A stretch of DNA of 62,009 bases from Zoogloea sp. 1C4. GTDB taxonomy: Bacteria; Pseudomonadota; Gammaproteobacteria; Burkholderiales; Rhodocyclaceae. Under the pieces are notes generated by a model, which saw only the letters and a program-made list of their open reading frames with translations, was not told the origin of the DNA and did not search any database. Location: contig NZ_SSXU01000023.1 in NCBI RefSeq assembly GCF_009469605.1, positions 1 to 62,009 on the forward strand, written 5' to 3'. The first letter of the stretch is position 1, and each line of letters opens with the position of its first letter. Position numbers and translations under genes: made by a program. Shown piece by piece: positions 37,208 to 46,558 of the stretch.

Positions 37208-37441
37208 ATGAAGATGCTTGTGCTGGGCGTTCTGATGTTGCCGCTGGCTGCCCAGGCCGCGGTTTACAAGTGCGGCGAGGGTGCGAATGTCGTGTTCACC
37301 GACCGGCCGTGCACCTACGTGGCGCCGGCGGCCAAGGCGGGCGCCACGGTTGTGCCGGTGGTGGTCACGCCGGCCGAGCTGGGCGCGCGTCCGGTGGTCA
37401 GCAACCGCGAGCCGTCGGGCGTCCGTCTGCTGCCGCGCTGA
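37208..37441 (+). CDS. Small exported DUF4124-like protein
   Basis: A 77-residue protein with a signal peptide (MKMLVLGVLMLPLAAQA). Immediately after cleavage comes AVYKCGEGANVVFTDRPC, the DUF4124 pattern (Y-K-C-x-D/E-G-x-x-x-F-x-D-x-P-C). Such proteins are small periplasmic proteins of unknown function. The last 44 bases overlap the convergent DUF2917 gene. Confidence 0.75.
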   Translation: MKMLVLGVLMLPLAAQAAVYKCGEGANVVFTDRPCTYVAPAAKAGATVVPVVVTPAELGARPVVSNREPSGVRLLPR

Positions 37442-37775
37442 TCCGCAGCCATCCCCGCAGTCTTTCCCGCAGTTTCTCCAGTCGCGTCTTCAGCCAGCCG
37501 CCCGGGCTGGCGTGTGAGGGCGTGATGCACACCAGCGCGCACGGCCGCTCCGCGCTCACCCTGACCCACCCGGTAGCGCTCACCACCCAGTCGTCGCCGG
37601 CGGCGAGATGCTGGCGGGGCGTGTGCAAGGTGTCGCCCAGCCAGCAGGGCGGGCCTTCGAGCCGGGCGGCGCCGTCGATCACGACGAGCCGGGTGCCGGC
37701 CGTGAGGTGTTTCATCCACTGTTCTCCGCGCTGAAGTTCGAGGCGGCGAGCGTCGTCGGCGGGTTGCTGGTCCAT
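37398..37775 (-). CDS. DUF2917 family protein
   Basis: A 125-residue protein matching the DUF2917 pattern: LTAGTRLVVIDGAARLEGPP, then TPRQHLAAGDDWVVSATGWVRVSA. This is a cupin-like small domain often found beside MocR-type regulators in betaproteobacteria. The ATG at 37775 follows AAGGAG. It is divergent from the MocR gene, so the two probably share the operator region. Function unknown. Its 3' end overlaps the convergent DUF4124-like gene. Confidence 0.78.
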   Translation of the reverse strand: MDQQPADDARRLELQRGEQWMKHLTAGTRLVVIDGAARLEGPPCWLGDTLHTPRQHLAAGDDWVVSATGWVRVSAERPCALVCITPSHASPGGWLKTRLEKLRERLRGWLRISAAADGRPTARGC

Positions 37776-37825
37776 GGTCGTGCTCCTTGCTGGGGACGAC
37801 GTCAGCCTAAGCGTTGCGGGGGTGA

Positions 37826-37913
37826 TCGGTACAGGCACAGGAAAACGCTTCCTGTATCGGTACAGATTGAATATTGCGCATCTGTTATGGTGTGTTTTGC
37901 GCCGATCTGTACC
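37826..37913. promoter_or_regulatory. Likely MocR operator repeats in the divergent promoter
   Basis: TCGGTACAG occurs twice as a direct repeat (37826-37834 and 37857-37865). GGTACAGAT (37859-37867) is repeated inverted as ATCTGTACC (37905-37913), 37 bases apart. Direct plus inverted half-sites between a MocR gene and its divergent target are the typical layout for MocR regulators. The binding role is inferred. Confidence 0.6.
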
Positions 37914-37948
37914 TTGGGGTCGATGGCCGGCCCGGGGATCATGGCGCG

Positions 37949-39406
37949 ATGGATGCCGCCACCTTGGATACCCCCCTTTATCTCCAGCTTGCCGCCCATT
38001 ACCGCCAGGCCATCGCCAGCGGCGTGCTCGCGCCGGGCGCGCGGATGCCGTCGGTGCGGGCGTTGATGCGCACCCACCGGGTGAGTCTTTCCACCGCGCT
38101 GCAGGCCTGCCGCAGCCTTGAAGACGAAGGCCTGCTCGAAGCTCGGCCACGCTCCGGCTACTTTGTGCTGGCGCCCCGGCGGGCGGTGCTCCAGCCGGTG
38201 CAGGAGCCGGAGCCCGGCGCCACGGTGCTGGCGCTGGAGCCGTCGCCGTATTCGGGCATCCACGACCGCATCTCGGATTTCGTGGTGAAGTGCGAGCGTC
38301 ACCCGGTGGTCACCAACCTGGCGCTGGCCTTCGGCTCGCCCGAGTGCTACCCCCAGGAGGCGCTGAAGAACGCCGCCCTGCGCGCCCTGCGGCGCCGGCC
38401 CGAGGTGCTGGTGAGTCCGGTGCCGCCCCAGGGCGATCCGGGTTTCCGGGCGGTGCTGGCGCGGCGGGCGATGGCGGCGGGGATGAGCCCGACGCCGGAC
38501 GAGATCGTCGTCACCCACGGCTGCACCGAGGCACTCAACCTGGCGCTGCGGGCGGTCACCCAGCCCGGCGACACCGTGGCGGTGGAATCACCCACGTATT
38601 TTGGCCTGCTGCAGGTGGTCGAGAGCCTGGGCCTTCGCGCGCTGGAAATCCCCACCAGCCCCAGCCGGGGGATGTCCATCGAGGCGCTGGAGCTGGCCCT
38701 TTCCACCCACCCGCAGATCCGCGCGGTGGTGGTGGTGCCCAACTTTCAGAACCCGCTGGGCTGCGTGATGCCCGACGAGGAGAAGGCGCGCCTCGTGGCC
38801 CTGTGCGACGCGGCGAAGGTGGCGCTGATCGAGGACGACATCTACGGCGCCCTCAGCGACGACGACCTGCCGCTGCGCACCGCCAAATCCTGGGACAAGA
38901 CCGGCAACGTGATCCACTGCGGCTCGCTGCACAAGACCCTGGCGCCGGGCATGCGCATCGGCTGGATGCTCGGCGGGCGCTGGCTGGCGCGCATCCGGAT
39001 GCTCAAGCATGCCCAGAGCCGCGCCAACGACGCCCTGGCCCAGCTGGCGATTGCCGAGTTCATGGGCAGCCACGCCTATGACCGCCATCTGGTGCGTCTG
39101 CGCCGGTTGCTCAAGGCGCAGCGGGCGGCCACGGCGGAGGCCATCGCGGCGCATTTTCCGGCCGGCACGCGGCTCAGCATGCCGTCGGGCGGGATGATGC
39201 TGTGGGTGGAGATGCCGGGTGGGCGTTCGTCCGGCCAGGTGTTCGACGCGGCGCTGGCGGAAGGCATCCGCGTGGCGCCGGGGCTGATGTTTTCCAACAG
39301 CGGCCGCTTCGATCACTTTTTGCGGATCAGCTGCGGGACGCCCTTCAACCCCAACATCGAGGCGGCGTTGAAGCGCCTCGGGCAGATCGTCGCGGCGGGC
39401 GGCTGA
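37949..39406 (+). CDS. MocR-type regulator (GntR winged helix plus aminotransferase domain)
   Basis: A 485-residue MocR/PdxR-family regulator. The N-terminal GntR winged helix (about 10-75; LYLQLAAHYRQAIASGVLAP, SVRALMRTHRVSLSTALQA) is joined to a fold-type I PLP domain. The PLP lysine lies in HCGSLHKTLAPGMRIGW and the aspartate in IEDDIYG. Such proteins use PLP as effector and often regulate vitamin B6, GABA or transport genes. The target here is probably the divergent DUF2917 gene and itself; no pdx gene is adjacent. Confidence 0.88.
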   Translation: MDAATLDTPLYLQLAAHYRQAIASGVLAPGARMPSVRALMRTHRVSLSTALQACRSLEDEGLLEARPRSGYFVLAPRRAVLQPVQEPEPGATVLALEPSPYSGIHDRISDFVVKCERHPVVTNLALAFGSPECYPQEALKNAALRALRRRPEVLVSPVPPQGDPGFRAVLARRAMAAGMSPTPDEIVVTHGCTEALNLALRAVTQPGDTVAVESPTYFGLLQVVESLGLRALEIPTSPSRGMSIEALELALSTHPQIRAVVVVPNFQNPLGCVMPDEEKARLVALCDAAKVALIEDDIYGALSDDDLPLRTAKSWDKTGNVIHCGSLHKTLAPGMRIGWMLGGRWLARIRMLKHAQSRANDALAQLAIAEFMGSHAYDRHLVRLRRLLKAQRAATAEAIAAHFPAGTRLSMPSGGMMLWVEMPGGRSSGQVFDAALAEGIRVAPGLMFSNSGRFDHFLRISCGTPFNPNIEAALKRLGQIVAAGG

Positions 39407-39430
39407 GGGCCAGCCCGTCGCGGATTGCGG

Positions 39431-41305
39431 TCAGATCACCAGCTGGGTGCCCAGCTCGACGACCCGGTTGTTGGGGATCTTGAAGAAGTCGGTGGCGCTG
39501 GTGGCGTTCTTCGACATGAAGGCGAAGAGGCGCGCCCGCAGCGGGTGGATCTTGCGGCCCAGCACGCCGGGGATCACGGTCTCGCGCGAGACGTAGAAGG
39601 TGGTCTCCATGATCTCGAAGGGTTCGCCCAGGCGCCGGCAGTGCTCCAGCGCCTGGGGCACGTCCGGGTCTTCCATGAAGCCGTAGCGGATCACGATGCG
39701 CAGGAAGCCTTTTTCCATGCGGTGCAGGTAGAGGCGATGCAGGTCGTTCACGTAGGGCGTGTCGGTGGTCTCGACGGTCACCAGCGCGACGCGCTCGTGG
39801 AGCACCTGGTTGTGCTTGAGGTTGTGCAGCAGCGCGGCCGGCACACCTTCCTTGGAGCCGGTCATGAACACGGCCGTGCCGCTCACCCGGTGCACGTCGG
39901 AACCGAGCATCTTGAGGAAGGCCGGCATCGGCACGCCCTGCTTGGCCAGCTCGCGACGCACCAGCCGACGCCCGCGGCGCCAGGTGGTGAGCACCGTGAA
40001 GGACACGATCGCCATCACGATGGGGAACCAGCCGCCCTGGGGAATCTTGATCGCGTTGGCGGCGAAGAAGGCGATGTCGACGATCAGGAAACCGCCCGCC
40101 ACCAGCGCCACCACCAGCGGATGCCAGCGCCACAGCAGCACCATCACGAAGCCGACCAGGATGGTGTCGATGAGCATCGTGCCGGTGACCGCAATGCCGT
40201 AGGCGGCGGCCAGGTTGGACGAGTTGCCGAAGCCCACCACCAGCGCCACAACGGCGAAGTACAGCGTCCAGTTGGTGAAGGGCACGTAGATCTGGCCTTC
40301 CTCCTTGCCGGAGGTGTGGATGATCAGCATCCGCGGCAGAAAGCCCATCTGCACCGCCTGCCGGGCCACCGAGAAGGCGCCGGAGATCACCGCCTGGGAG
40401 GCGATGACGGTGGCCAGGGTGGCCAGCACCACCATCGGGATCAGCGCCCAGTTGGGGCCCAGGTGGAAGAACGGGCTCTCGATGGCGGCGGGCTCGTTGA
40501 GGAGCAGGGCGCCCTGGCCGAAGTAGTTGAGCACCAGCGCCGGCATCACGAAACCGAACCACGCGAGGCGGATCGGGTAGCGGCCGAAGTGGCCCATGTC
40601 GGTGTAGAGCGCCTCGCCGCCGGTGACGGCCAGCACCACCGAGCCCAGCGCCAGGAAGGCGAGCCCCGGATGGTTGAGGATGAAGCGCGCCGCGTAGAAC
40701 GGGTTGAGGGCCGCCAGCACATCGGGGTGGCGGGCGATCTCGAGGGCGCCGAGCACCCCCAGCACGCCGAACCAGCCCACCATCACCGGGCCGAAGAACA
40801 GCCCGACGGTGCCGGTGCCGCGGCTCTGGATGAAGAACAGCCCGGTGAGGATCACCAGGGTGATCGGCAGCACGTAGGTCTTGAAGTCCGGCGAGACGAT
40901 CTCGAGCCCCTCGACCGCCGACAGCACCGAGATCGCCGGGGTGATCATGCTGTCCCCGTAGAACAGCGCGGCGGCGAAGATGCCCAGCAGCGAGATCACC
41001 CAGGTCACCACCCGGTTGCGGGAGTTTTCGGTGATCAGCGAGAGCAGCGCCAGGGAGCCGCCTTCGCCGCGGTTGTCGGCGCGCATGATCACGGTGACGT
41101 ACTTGAGGGTGACCAGCGCCATGATCGACCAGAACACCATCGACAGGATGCCGAGGATGTTGTCCGGGGTGACGTCGATGGGGTGATGGCCGTTGAAGAT
41201 TTCCTTCAGGGCGTAGAGCGGGCTGGTGCCGATGTCGCCGAAGACGACACCGATCGCCGCAATCACCACCGGGGCCAGGCGCTTTTGTGAATGATCGTGG
41301 GACAC
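39431..41305 (-). CDS. kup: Potassium uptake protein Kup (Trk-type low-affinity)
   Basis: A Kup/HAK/KT potassium:proton symporter with about twelve membrane segments and a cytoplasmic C-terminal domain. The family opening [20 protein letters not shown] is intact, as are [18 protein letters not shown] and the C-terminal [11 protein letters not shown]. The GTG start at 41305 (MSHDHSQKR) gives 624 residues; an in-frame TTG at 41350 with a GAGGGAG site would add 15 residues and cannot be excluded. Convergent with the MocR gene. Confidence 0.92.
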   Translation of the reverse strand: MSHDHSQKRLAPVVIAAIGVVFGDIGTSPLYALKEIFNGHHPIDVTPDNILGILSMVFWSIMALVTLKYVTVIMRADNRGEGGSLALLSLITENSRNRVVTWVISLLGIFAAALFYGDSMITPAISVLSAVEGLEIVSPDFKTYVLPITLVILTGLFFIQSRGTGTVGLFFGPVMVGWFGVLGVLGALEIARHPDVLAALNPFYAARFILNHPGLAFLALGSVVLAVTGGEALYTDMGHFGRYPIRLAWFGFVMPALVLNYFGQGALLLNEPAAIESPFFHLGPNWALIPMVVLATLATVIASQAVISGAFSVARQAVQMGFLPRMLIIHTSGKEEGQIYVPFTNWTLYFAVVALVVGFGNSSNLAAAYGIAVTGTMLIDTILVGFVMVLLWRWHPLVVALVAGGFLIVDIAFFAANAIKIPQGGWFPIVMAIVSFTVLTTWRRGRRLVRRELAKQGVPMPAFLKMLGSDVHRVSGTAVFMTGSKEGVPAALLHNLKHNQVLHERVALVTVETTDTPYVNDLHRLYLHRMEKGFLRIVIRYGFMEDPDVPQALEHCRRLGEPFEIMETTFYVSRETVIPGVLGRKIHPLRARLFAFMSKNATSATDFFKIPNNRVVELGTQLVI

Positions 41306-41576
41306 GGTTGGGTTCTTTCTTTTCTTGTTTGCTTGAACGGAAGCAGGCAAAACACTCCCTCTTTGCCTGCAGCGCAGCGCAGATTGTCCGCCTTCCGCAG
41401 CGCGTCAAATTGACTTGGCTCAAGGCCTGCGCGCCCCCCAGAACACGCGCGCCGGTGCTGGCGGAGTGCAATCGGGCTAAGGGTTTGAGCTACGTGCTGC
41501 CCTTAGTGCGTCTTCGCACCTACAATGCGGGATTGTCGGGCCAGAACGGTCCGGATCTTGTCTTGAGGATGCGTGT

Positions 41577-42899
41577 ATGAAGTCGAACGTGGGGAGCCTG
41601 GCCCGGTGTCTGGCAGTGGGGGGGGCAGGGTTGCTGGCGTCTGGAGTGGCGATGGCGGCGGGCGTTGAAGGCCCGGCGGTGGCCGGGATTCCGGTGGATT
41701 TCATCCTCTTTGCGCTGACCCTGCTGGGTGTCGCGCTGTTCCACGACCACACGCTGAAGGTCGGCCTGGTGGGGCTGACGGTGATCTCCGTCTACAAGCT
41801 GCTGTTTACCGGCTTTCAAGCCGGCCCCGGGCTTGGCGGACTGGCCGCCCACTTCGCCCACGAGTGGGTGACGCTGTCCAACCTCTTCCTGCTGCTGATG
41901 GGTTTTGCGCTGCTGGCGCGGCACTTCGAGAAGACCCGCATCCCGGTGATCCTGCCGCGCTACCTGCCGGCCGACTGGAAAGGCGGCTTCGTGCTGCTGG
42001 TGATGGTCTTCGTGATTTCCAGCTTCCTCGACAACATCGCCGCGGCGCTGATCGGCGGCGCAATGGCGCATTCGCTGTTCCGCGCCAAGGTGCACGTGGG
42101 CTACCTGGCGGCCATCGTTGCGGCGTCCAACGCCGGCGGCTCGGGCAGCGTGGTGGGCGACACCACCACCACCATGATGTGGATCGCCGGCGTGAGCCCG
42201 CTGGCGGTGGTCGAAGCCTTTGCCGGTGCGGCGGTGGCGCTGGTGATCTTCGGCATCCCGGCCGCGCGGGTCCAGCACCGGCACTCGCCGATCATCCGCC
42301 ACGCCCACGAGCACACCCACGTGGATATCCCGCGGGTCGGCATCGTGGTGCTGATCCTCGCCGCTGCGGTCACGATGAACGTGGTGGTCAACCTTCACTT
42401 CACCGCGCTGGCCGACAGCTTCCCCTTCCTGGGCGTGGCGGTGTGGGCGGCGATCCTGCTCACCGTCGGCATCCGCCGGCCCGACTGGGAGGTGCTGCCC
42501 GAAACCTTCATGGGCACGATCTTCCTGCTGTCGCTGGTGAGCTGCGCCTCGATGATGCCGGTCGAGAAGCTCCCCGCCGCGTCGTGGCAGACGGCCTTCG
42601 GGCTGGGCTTCGTGTCGGCGGTGTTCGACAACATCCCGCTCACCGCGTTGGCCCTCAAGCAGGGCGGTTACGACTGGGGTTTTCTGGCCTACGCGGTGGG
42701 CTTCGGCGGTTCGATGCTGTGGTTCGGCTCGTCGGCCGGCGTGGCCCTGTCCAACATGTTCCCCGAGGCCAAGTCGGTGGGTAACTGGCTGCGCCACGGC
42801 TGGTTCGTGCCGGTGGCCTATGTGGCGGGTTTTGCGGTGATGGTGCTGCTGGTGGGCTGGCATCCGACGGGCGACCTGAAGGCCGCGCTCCCGCACTGA
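41577..42899 (+). CDS. NhaD/ArsB-superfamily ion transporter
   Basis: A 440-residue membrane protein of the ion-transporter superfamily (CitMHS/NhaD). About eleven hydrophobic segments are seen, with the conserved FLDNIAAALIGGAMA and AASNAGGSGSVVGDTTTTMMW of NhaD-like Na+/H+ antiporters, and the matching FDNIPLTALAL in the second half. A His-rich loop (HRHSPIIRHAHEHTHVD) lies mid-protein. The substrate is not certain. The N-terminus looks like a signal or first membrane segment. A G+C-rich hairpin follows the stop. Confidence 0.82.
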   Translation: MKSNVGSLARCLAVGGAGLLASGVAMAAGVEGPAVAGIPVDFILFALTLLGVALFHDHTLKVGLVGLTVISVYKLLFTGFQAGPGLGGLAAHFAHEWVTLSNLFLLLMGFALLARHFEKTRIPVILPRYLPADWKGGFVLLVMVFVISSFLDNIAAALIGGAMAHSLFRAKVHVGYLAAIVAASNAGGSGSVVGDTTTTMMWIAGVSPLAVVEAFAGAAVALVIFGIPAARVQHRHSPIIRHAHEHTHVDIPRVGIVVLILAAAVTMNVVVNLHFTALADSFPFLGVAVWAAILLTVGIRRPDWEVLPETFMGTIFLLSLVSCASMMPVEKLPAASWQTAFGLGFVSAVFDNIPLTALALKQGGYDWGFLAYAVGFGGSMLWFGSSAGVALSNMFPEAKSVGNWLRHGWFVPVAYVAGFAVMVLLVGWHPTGDLKAALPH

Positions 42900-42906
42900 G
42901 CCCAAA

Positions 42907-42928
42907 GGCCCCGCCGCCCGGCGGGGCC
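42907..42928 (+). terminator. GC-rich hairpin after the NhaD-like gene
   Basis: GGCCCCGCC (42907-42915) and GGCGGGGCC (42920-42928) form a perfect 9-bp stem around a four-base loop, six bases after the stop codon. There is no T-run, so it may act as a transcript-end stabiliser or weak terminator. Confidence 0.5.
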
Positions 42929-43024
42929 GCCCAGGAAATCAACGGCAATAACCCGAAACGGGTGCGAGCTGTGCAAGAATAAGACTCATTTGTGGCCCGC
43001 CGGGCCTTCGACCGGGAGGCTCCC

Positions 43025-43897
43025 ATGGGATTGCGTTTCAAGTTCAATCTGGTGCTGCTCGCCGTTTTTCTGGCCGGCTTTGCGGTTGCCGGCTACATCT
43101 CCCACGATCTGCTGCACCGCCAGGCCCGCGAGCGCGTGCTCGGCGAGGCGCGGCTGGTGATGGAAGCCGCGCTGGCGATCCGTGGTTACACCGTCGGGCA
43201 GGTCAAGCCGCACCTGATCGACCGCATGGAATCCACCTTCCTGCCCCAGACCATTCCCGCCTACGCGGCCACCGAAACCCTGGCCGAGCTCCACAAGAAG
43301 TACCCCGACTACGACTACAAGGAAGCCACACTCAACCCCACCAACCCCCGCGACCGGGCGGCGGACTGGGAGGCGGATCTGGTCAATGTCTTCCGCAACC
43401 GCGCCGATAACCGCGAGATCAGCGGCCAGCGCGACACGCCCACCGGCCCGGCGCTCTACATCGCCCACCCGATCCGCATCGAATCGGCCGCCTGCCTCAC
43501 CTGCCACAGCACACCGGACGCCGCGCCGGCCAGCATGCTCAAGGTGTATGGCTCGGCCAACGGCTTCGGCTGGAAGCTCGACGAGGTGGTTGGCGCCCAG
43601 GTGGTGTCGGTGCCCATGTCGGTGCCGCTGGCCAGCGCCGATCAGGCCTTCCGCACCTTCATGCTGTCGCTGGCGGCGGTGTTCGCCGCGGTGTTCGTGG
43701 CCCTCAACCTGATGCTCTCGTGGCTCATCGTGGGGCCGGTGTCGCGCATGTCCGCGGCCGCCGACAAGATCAGCACCGGCGATTTCGACCAGCCCGAGTT
43801 CCCCGAGCAGGGGCGTGACGAGGTGGCCGTGCTGGCCAGTTCCTTCAACCGCATGCGCCGCAGTCTCGAGAAGGCCATGCAGATGATCGACGGCTGA
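43025..43897 (+). CDS. DUF3365 (Tll0287-like) heme-site sensor with HAMP domain
   Basis: A 290-residue membrane sensor. TM1 is about 8-24, a periplasmic DUF3365 domain (about 35-205) holds one heme motif C-L-T-C-H (157-161), TM2 is about 211-237, and a HAMP domain (about 234-286) ends the protein. There is no kinase, cyclase or methyl-accepting output. Tll0287-like domains bind a c-type heme and are proposed redox sensors. The ATG at 43025 follows GGGAGG. The kinase gene starts nine bases later, so this is probably the input of that kinase (inference). Confidence 0.85.
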   Translation: MGLRFKFNLVLLAVFLAGFAVAGYISHDLLHRQARERVLGEARLVMEAALAIRGYTVGQVKPHLIDRMESTFLPQTIPAYAATETLAELHKKYPDYDYKEATLNPTNPRDRAADWEADLVNVFRNRADNREISGQRDTPTGPALYIAHPIRIESAACLTCHSTPDAAPASMLKVYGSANGFGWKLDEVVGAQVVSVPMSVPLASADQAFRTFMLSLAAVFAAVFVALNLMLSWLIVGPVSRMSAAADKISTGDFDQPEFPEQGRDEVAVLASSFNRMRRSLEKAMQMIDG

Positions 43898-43905
43898 GGG
43901 CTGCG

Positions 43906-45891
43906 ATGACCGAGCAGCCGGTTCTGCCCGAAGGGCACCTGCTCAACGAGTACCGCATCGAGCGGGTGCTCGGCGGCGGGGGGTTCGGCGTCACCTACCT
44001 GGCCCACGACACCAACCTGGATTGCCCGGTGGCGATCAAGGAATACCTGCCCAAGGACGCCGCCGTGCGCCGGCCCGACTTTGGCGTCGAGCCCCGCTCC
44101 GACGAAGCCCGGCGGGCCTTCGAGTGGGGCCTGCAGCGCTTCCTGCTCGAATCCCGGGCGCTGGCGAGCTTCCACCACTCGGGCATCGTGCGGGTGCTGC
44201 GCTACTTCCTGGCCAACGACACCGCCTACATGGTGATGGCCTACGAGACCGGCCAGCCCCTGCAGCGCTGGCTGGTGGGCCGGCTGCCGCTCGACCGGGC
44301 GAGCCTGCTGCGCATCGTGCGCCCGCTGCTGGACGGCCTCGAGGCGGTGCATGGCGCCGGCTTCCTGCACCGGGACATCAAGCCCGGCAACATCTACATC
44401 CGCGACGACGGCTCGCCGGTGCTGCTGGATTTCGGCTCCGCCCGGCGCGTGGAGGCCGACAACGTGGATCAGTCGCTCACCGCGGTGGTGAGCCCCGGCT
44501 TCGCGCCGGCCGAGCAGTATCACCGCCACGGCAAGCAGGGCCCGTGGACCGATCTCTACGCCCTGGCCGGGGTGATGTACTGGATGGTCACCGGCCACCT
44601 ACCGATGGAATCCCTCGCCCGCATGCGCGAGGACACCATGCCGGCGGCGGCGCGGATCGGCAACGTGGCGGTGTTCGGCATCGGCCTGCTCAACGCCATC
44701 GACTGGGCCCTGAAGCCCGACGAGAACGCCCGCCCGCGGGACGTGGCGGCTTTCCGCCGGGCCTGTCTTGCCCCGCCGGCCGGCGGCGAAGGGCCCGCCG
44801 AGCCGCAGCCGGAGGCGCCGTTTCCGCTGGGGTTGTCGGCGGCCGAGGCGCGCACCTTCATCGCCGCGGTGCTATTTGCCGATGTCACCGGGCCGTTTGG
44901 CGACGACGCCCTGCGCACCGAAGGCCGCACCCGGCTGGCCCGGATGCTCACCCAGGCGGTCGCGCCCCTGCCGCCCACCAGCCGGCTGGCCTTGAACACC
45001 AAGGAAGGCTGCGCCGTCTGCTACGTGGGCGATCCGGAAGACGCCCTGCGCGCCGCCACCCAGATCGGCGATGCGGCGGCGGGCGAAGGCCTGGGGGTGC
45101 AGATGGGGATCAACCTGGGCCCGGTGCGGGTGGCGTCGGACGCCGGCGGGCGCTCGCGCATCCTGGGTGACGGCATCGCCACCGCCTGTCGCGTGATGCG
45201 CCTCGCGGAGCCGGGCCGGGTGCTGGTTTCGCGGGCGTACTTCGAGGTGATCCACCACCTCAAGCGCAACGCGGCGGCGTGCTTCCAGAATCTAGGGGTG
45301 CGCCGGGATGCCGAGGCGCGCGAGCACGAAGTCTTTGCCTACGCGGGCGAGGGGGGCGCGGCGGGCGGTGTGCCCCTCGATCCGTCGATCCCGCGACCGA
45401 TGGCCGGCGCCGATCTCACTCCGGCGGTGATTGAGGCGGCGGAGCGCAGCCTGGCACTGCATATCGGCCCGATGGCGAAGGTGCTGGTCCGCCGCACCGT
45501 GCCACGGGCGGCCAACGGGGCGGAGCTGCACCGCCTGCTGGCCGAGATGATTCCCGACCCGGCGCCGCGGGCGGCATTTCTGGCGGGGGTGACGTCGGGC
45601 GAGGTGTTGTCCGGCTCACGGCCGGTGAGCGCCGTCCGGCCCGTGTCGATGCCGGCCGGGGGCGCATCGCAGGCGCAGCGCGCGCTTGAAGCGCCTGCCG
45701 CGGCGCTGGCCGACGAGGCGCTGGCGCGGGTCGAGACGCTCTTCGCCCGCTACATCGGGCCGATGGCGAAGGTGCTGGTGAAGCGTGAGGCGAAGGGCGT
45801 CGATTCGATCGAGGCCCTGTGCCGGGCGCTGGCCGGGCACATCGACAAGCCGGCCGACCGCCTGCGTTTTCTGGCCGACGCGGGTTTCTGA
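43906..45891 (+). CDS. Ser/Thr protein kinase fused to degenerate cyclase-like domain and tandem C-terminal repeats
   Basis: A 661-residue cytoplasmic protein. Residues 15-290 form a Hanks-type kinase with an intact set: glycine loop LGGGGFG (22-28), Lys45 (VAIKEYLP), HRDIKPGN (155-162) and DFG (175-177). Residues about 315-450 resemble a class III nucleotidyl cyclase: the first metal Asp is kept (LFADVTG), but the second metal site reads NTKEGCAVCYVGDPEDAL, lacking the usual G-D, so catalysis is unlikely. Two homologous repeats follow (about 510-560 and 607-658), each with IGPMAKVLV[RK]R. It is cotranscribed with the heme-site sensor and convergent with an HPt gene. Confidence 0.88.
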   Translation: MTEQPVLPEGHLLNEYRIERVLGGGGFGVTYLAHDTNLDCPVAIKEYLPKDAAVRRPDFGVEPRSDEARRAFEWGLQRFLLESRALASFHHSGIVRVLRYFLANDTAYMVMAYETGQPLQRWLVGRLPLDRASLLRIVRPLLDGLEAVHGAGFLHRDIKPGNIYIRDDGSPVLLDFGSARRVEADNVDQSLTAVVSPGFAPAEQYHRHGKQGPWTDLYALAGVMYWMVTGHLPMESLARMREDTMPAAARIGNVAVFGIGLLNAIDWALKPDENARPRDVAAFRRACLAPPAGGEGPAEPQPEAPFPLGLSAAEARTFIAAVLFADVTGPFGDDALRTEGRTRLARMLTQAVAPLPPTSRLALNTKEGCAVCYVGDPEDALRAATQIGDAAAGEGLGVQMGINLGPVRVASDAGGRSRILGDGIATACRVMRLAEPGRVLVSRAYFEVIHHLKRNAAACFQNLGVRRDAEAREHEVFAYAGEGGAAGGVPLDPSIPRPMAGADLTPAVIEAAERSLALHIGPMAKVLVRRTVPRAANGAELHRLLAEMIPDPAPRAAFLAGVTSGEVLSGSRPVSAVRPVSMPAGGASQAQRALEAPAAALADEALARVETLFARYIGPMAKVLVKREAKGVDSIEALCRALAGHIDKPADRLRFLADAGF

Positions 45892-45895
45892 GGGC

Positions 45896-46558
45896 TTACG
45901 CGGAGGGCGCGGGAAAGCCGTGCTTGTGGCAGGCGGCGATCAGGGCCGCCTCGGCGATCTCGAAATCAAAGCTGCGCAGGGCGTGCTCGATGGCGCGGAA
46001 GTCGGTGCCGAAGGCGCAGCCGAGGAGGCCCGCGTGGGTTTCGACCACCCGGATCGCCGCCATGTCGCAATCGATCAGGAGCGGCAGCAGTTCGGCGCAG
46101 ACGGCGGTGAGCTGGTCCCGGTCCACCGGGCCGTGCTGCGGCGTAGGGGCGGGCTCCGGTGGGAGCGTGGCGTCGAGCGCAGCCATCAGCGCCTGCAGTT
46201 CGGCGCGGAAGTGCCCCAGGAGGGTGTCCACCTCGGCCCGGGGGCGGGCGTCACGCAGGGCTTGTTCCAGATTCTGGGCAACGGGCTGGAGCCGGTAAGC
46301 GCCAAAGGTGCCCGAGAGCCCTTTCACGGTATGGGCGCAGCGCGTTGCCGCAGGGCAGTCGTCGGCGGCAAGGGCGTCGGCGATCACCGTGGCGGCGTTG
46401 CGCTCGGTGGCGACGAAATCCCGCAGCAGCGCGAGATACAGCTCGGGATCGCCCTCCATCCGCCGCAGGCCGCTGGAGATGTCGAGGCCGTCGATGGGGC
46501 CGGGGAAGCCCGGAATCGGGCTCGCGGACGGCTCGTCCGGCCTGGCGGGTGAAGACAT
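45896..46558 (-). CDS. HPt (histidine phosphotransfer) domain protein
   Basis: A 220-residue protein with an HPt four-helix domain. The phosphoryl histidine is in AHTVKGLSGTFGA (H76), with matching flanking helices (LRRMEGDPELYLALLRDFV, LEQALRD). A second helical region of about 100 residues follows, containing no second H-x-x-K-G. It could relay phosphate to the CheY-like receiver at 54947-55336 or to unlinked kinases. The ATG at 46558 is preferred to one eight codons upstream because only it has a GGAG site. It ends four bases from the convergent kinase gene. Confidence 0.83.
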   Translation of the reverse strand: MSSPARPDEPSASPIPGFPGPIDGLDISSGLRRMEGDPELYLALLRDFVATERNAATVIADALAADDCPAATRCAHTVKGLSGTFGAYRLQPVAQNLEQALRDARPRAEVDTLLGHFRAELQALMAALDATLPPEPAPTPQHGPVDRDQLTAVCAELLPLLIDCDMAAIRVVETHAGLLGCAFGTDFRAIEHALRSFDFEIAEAALIAACHKHGFPAPSA

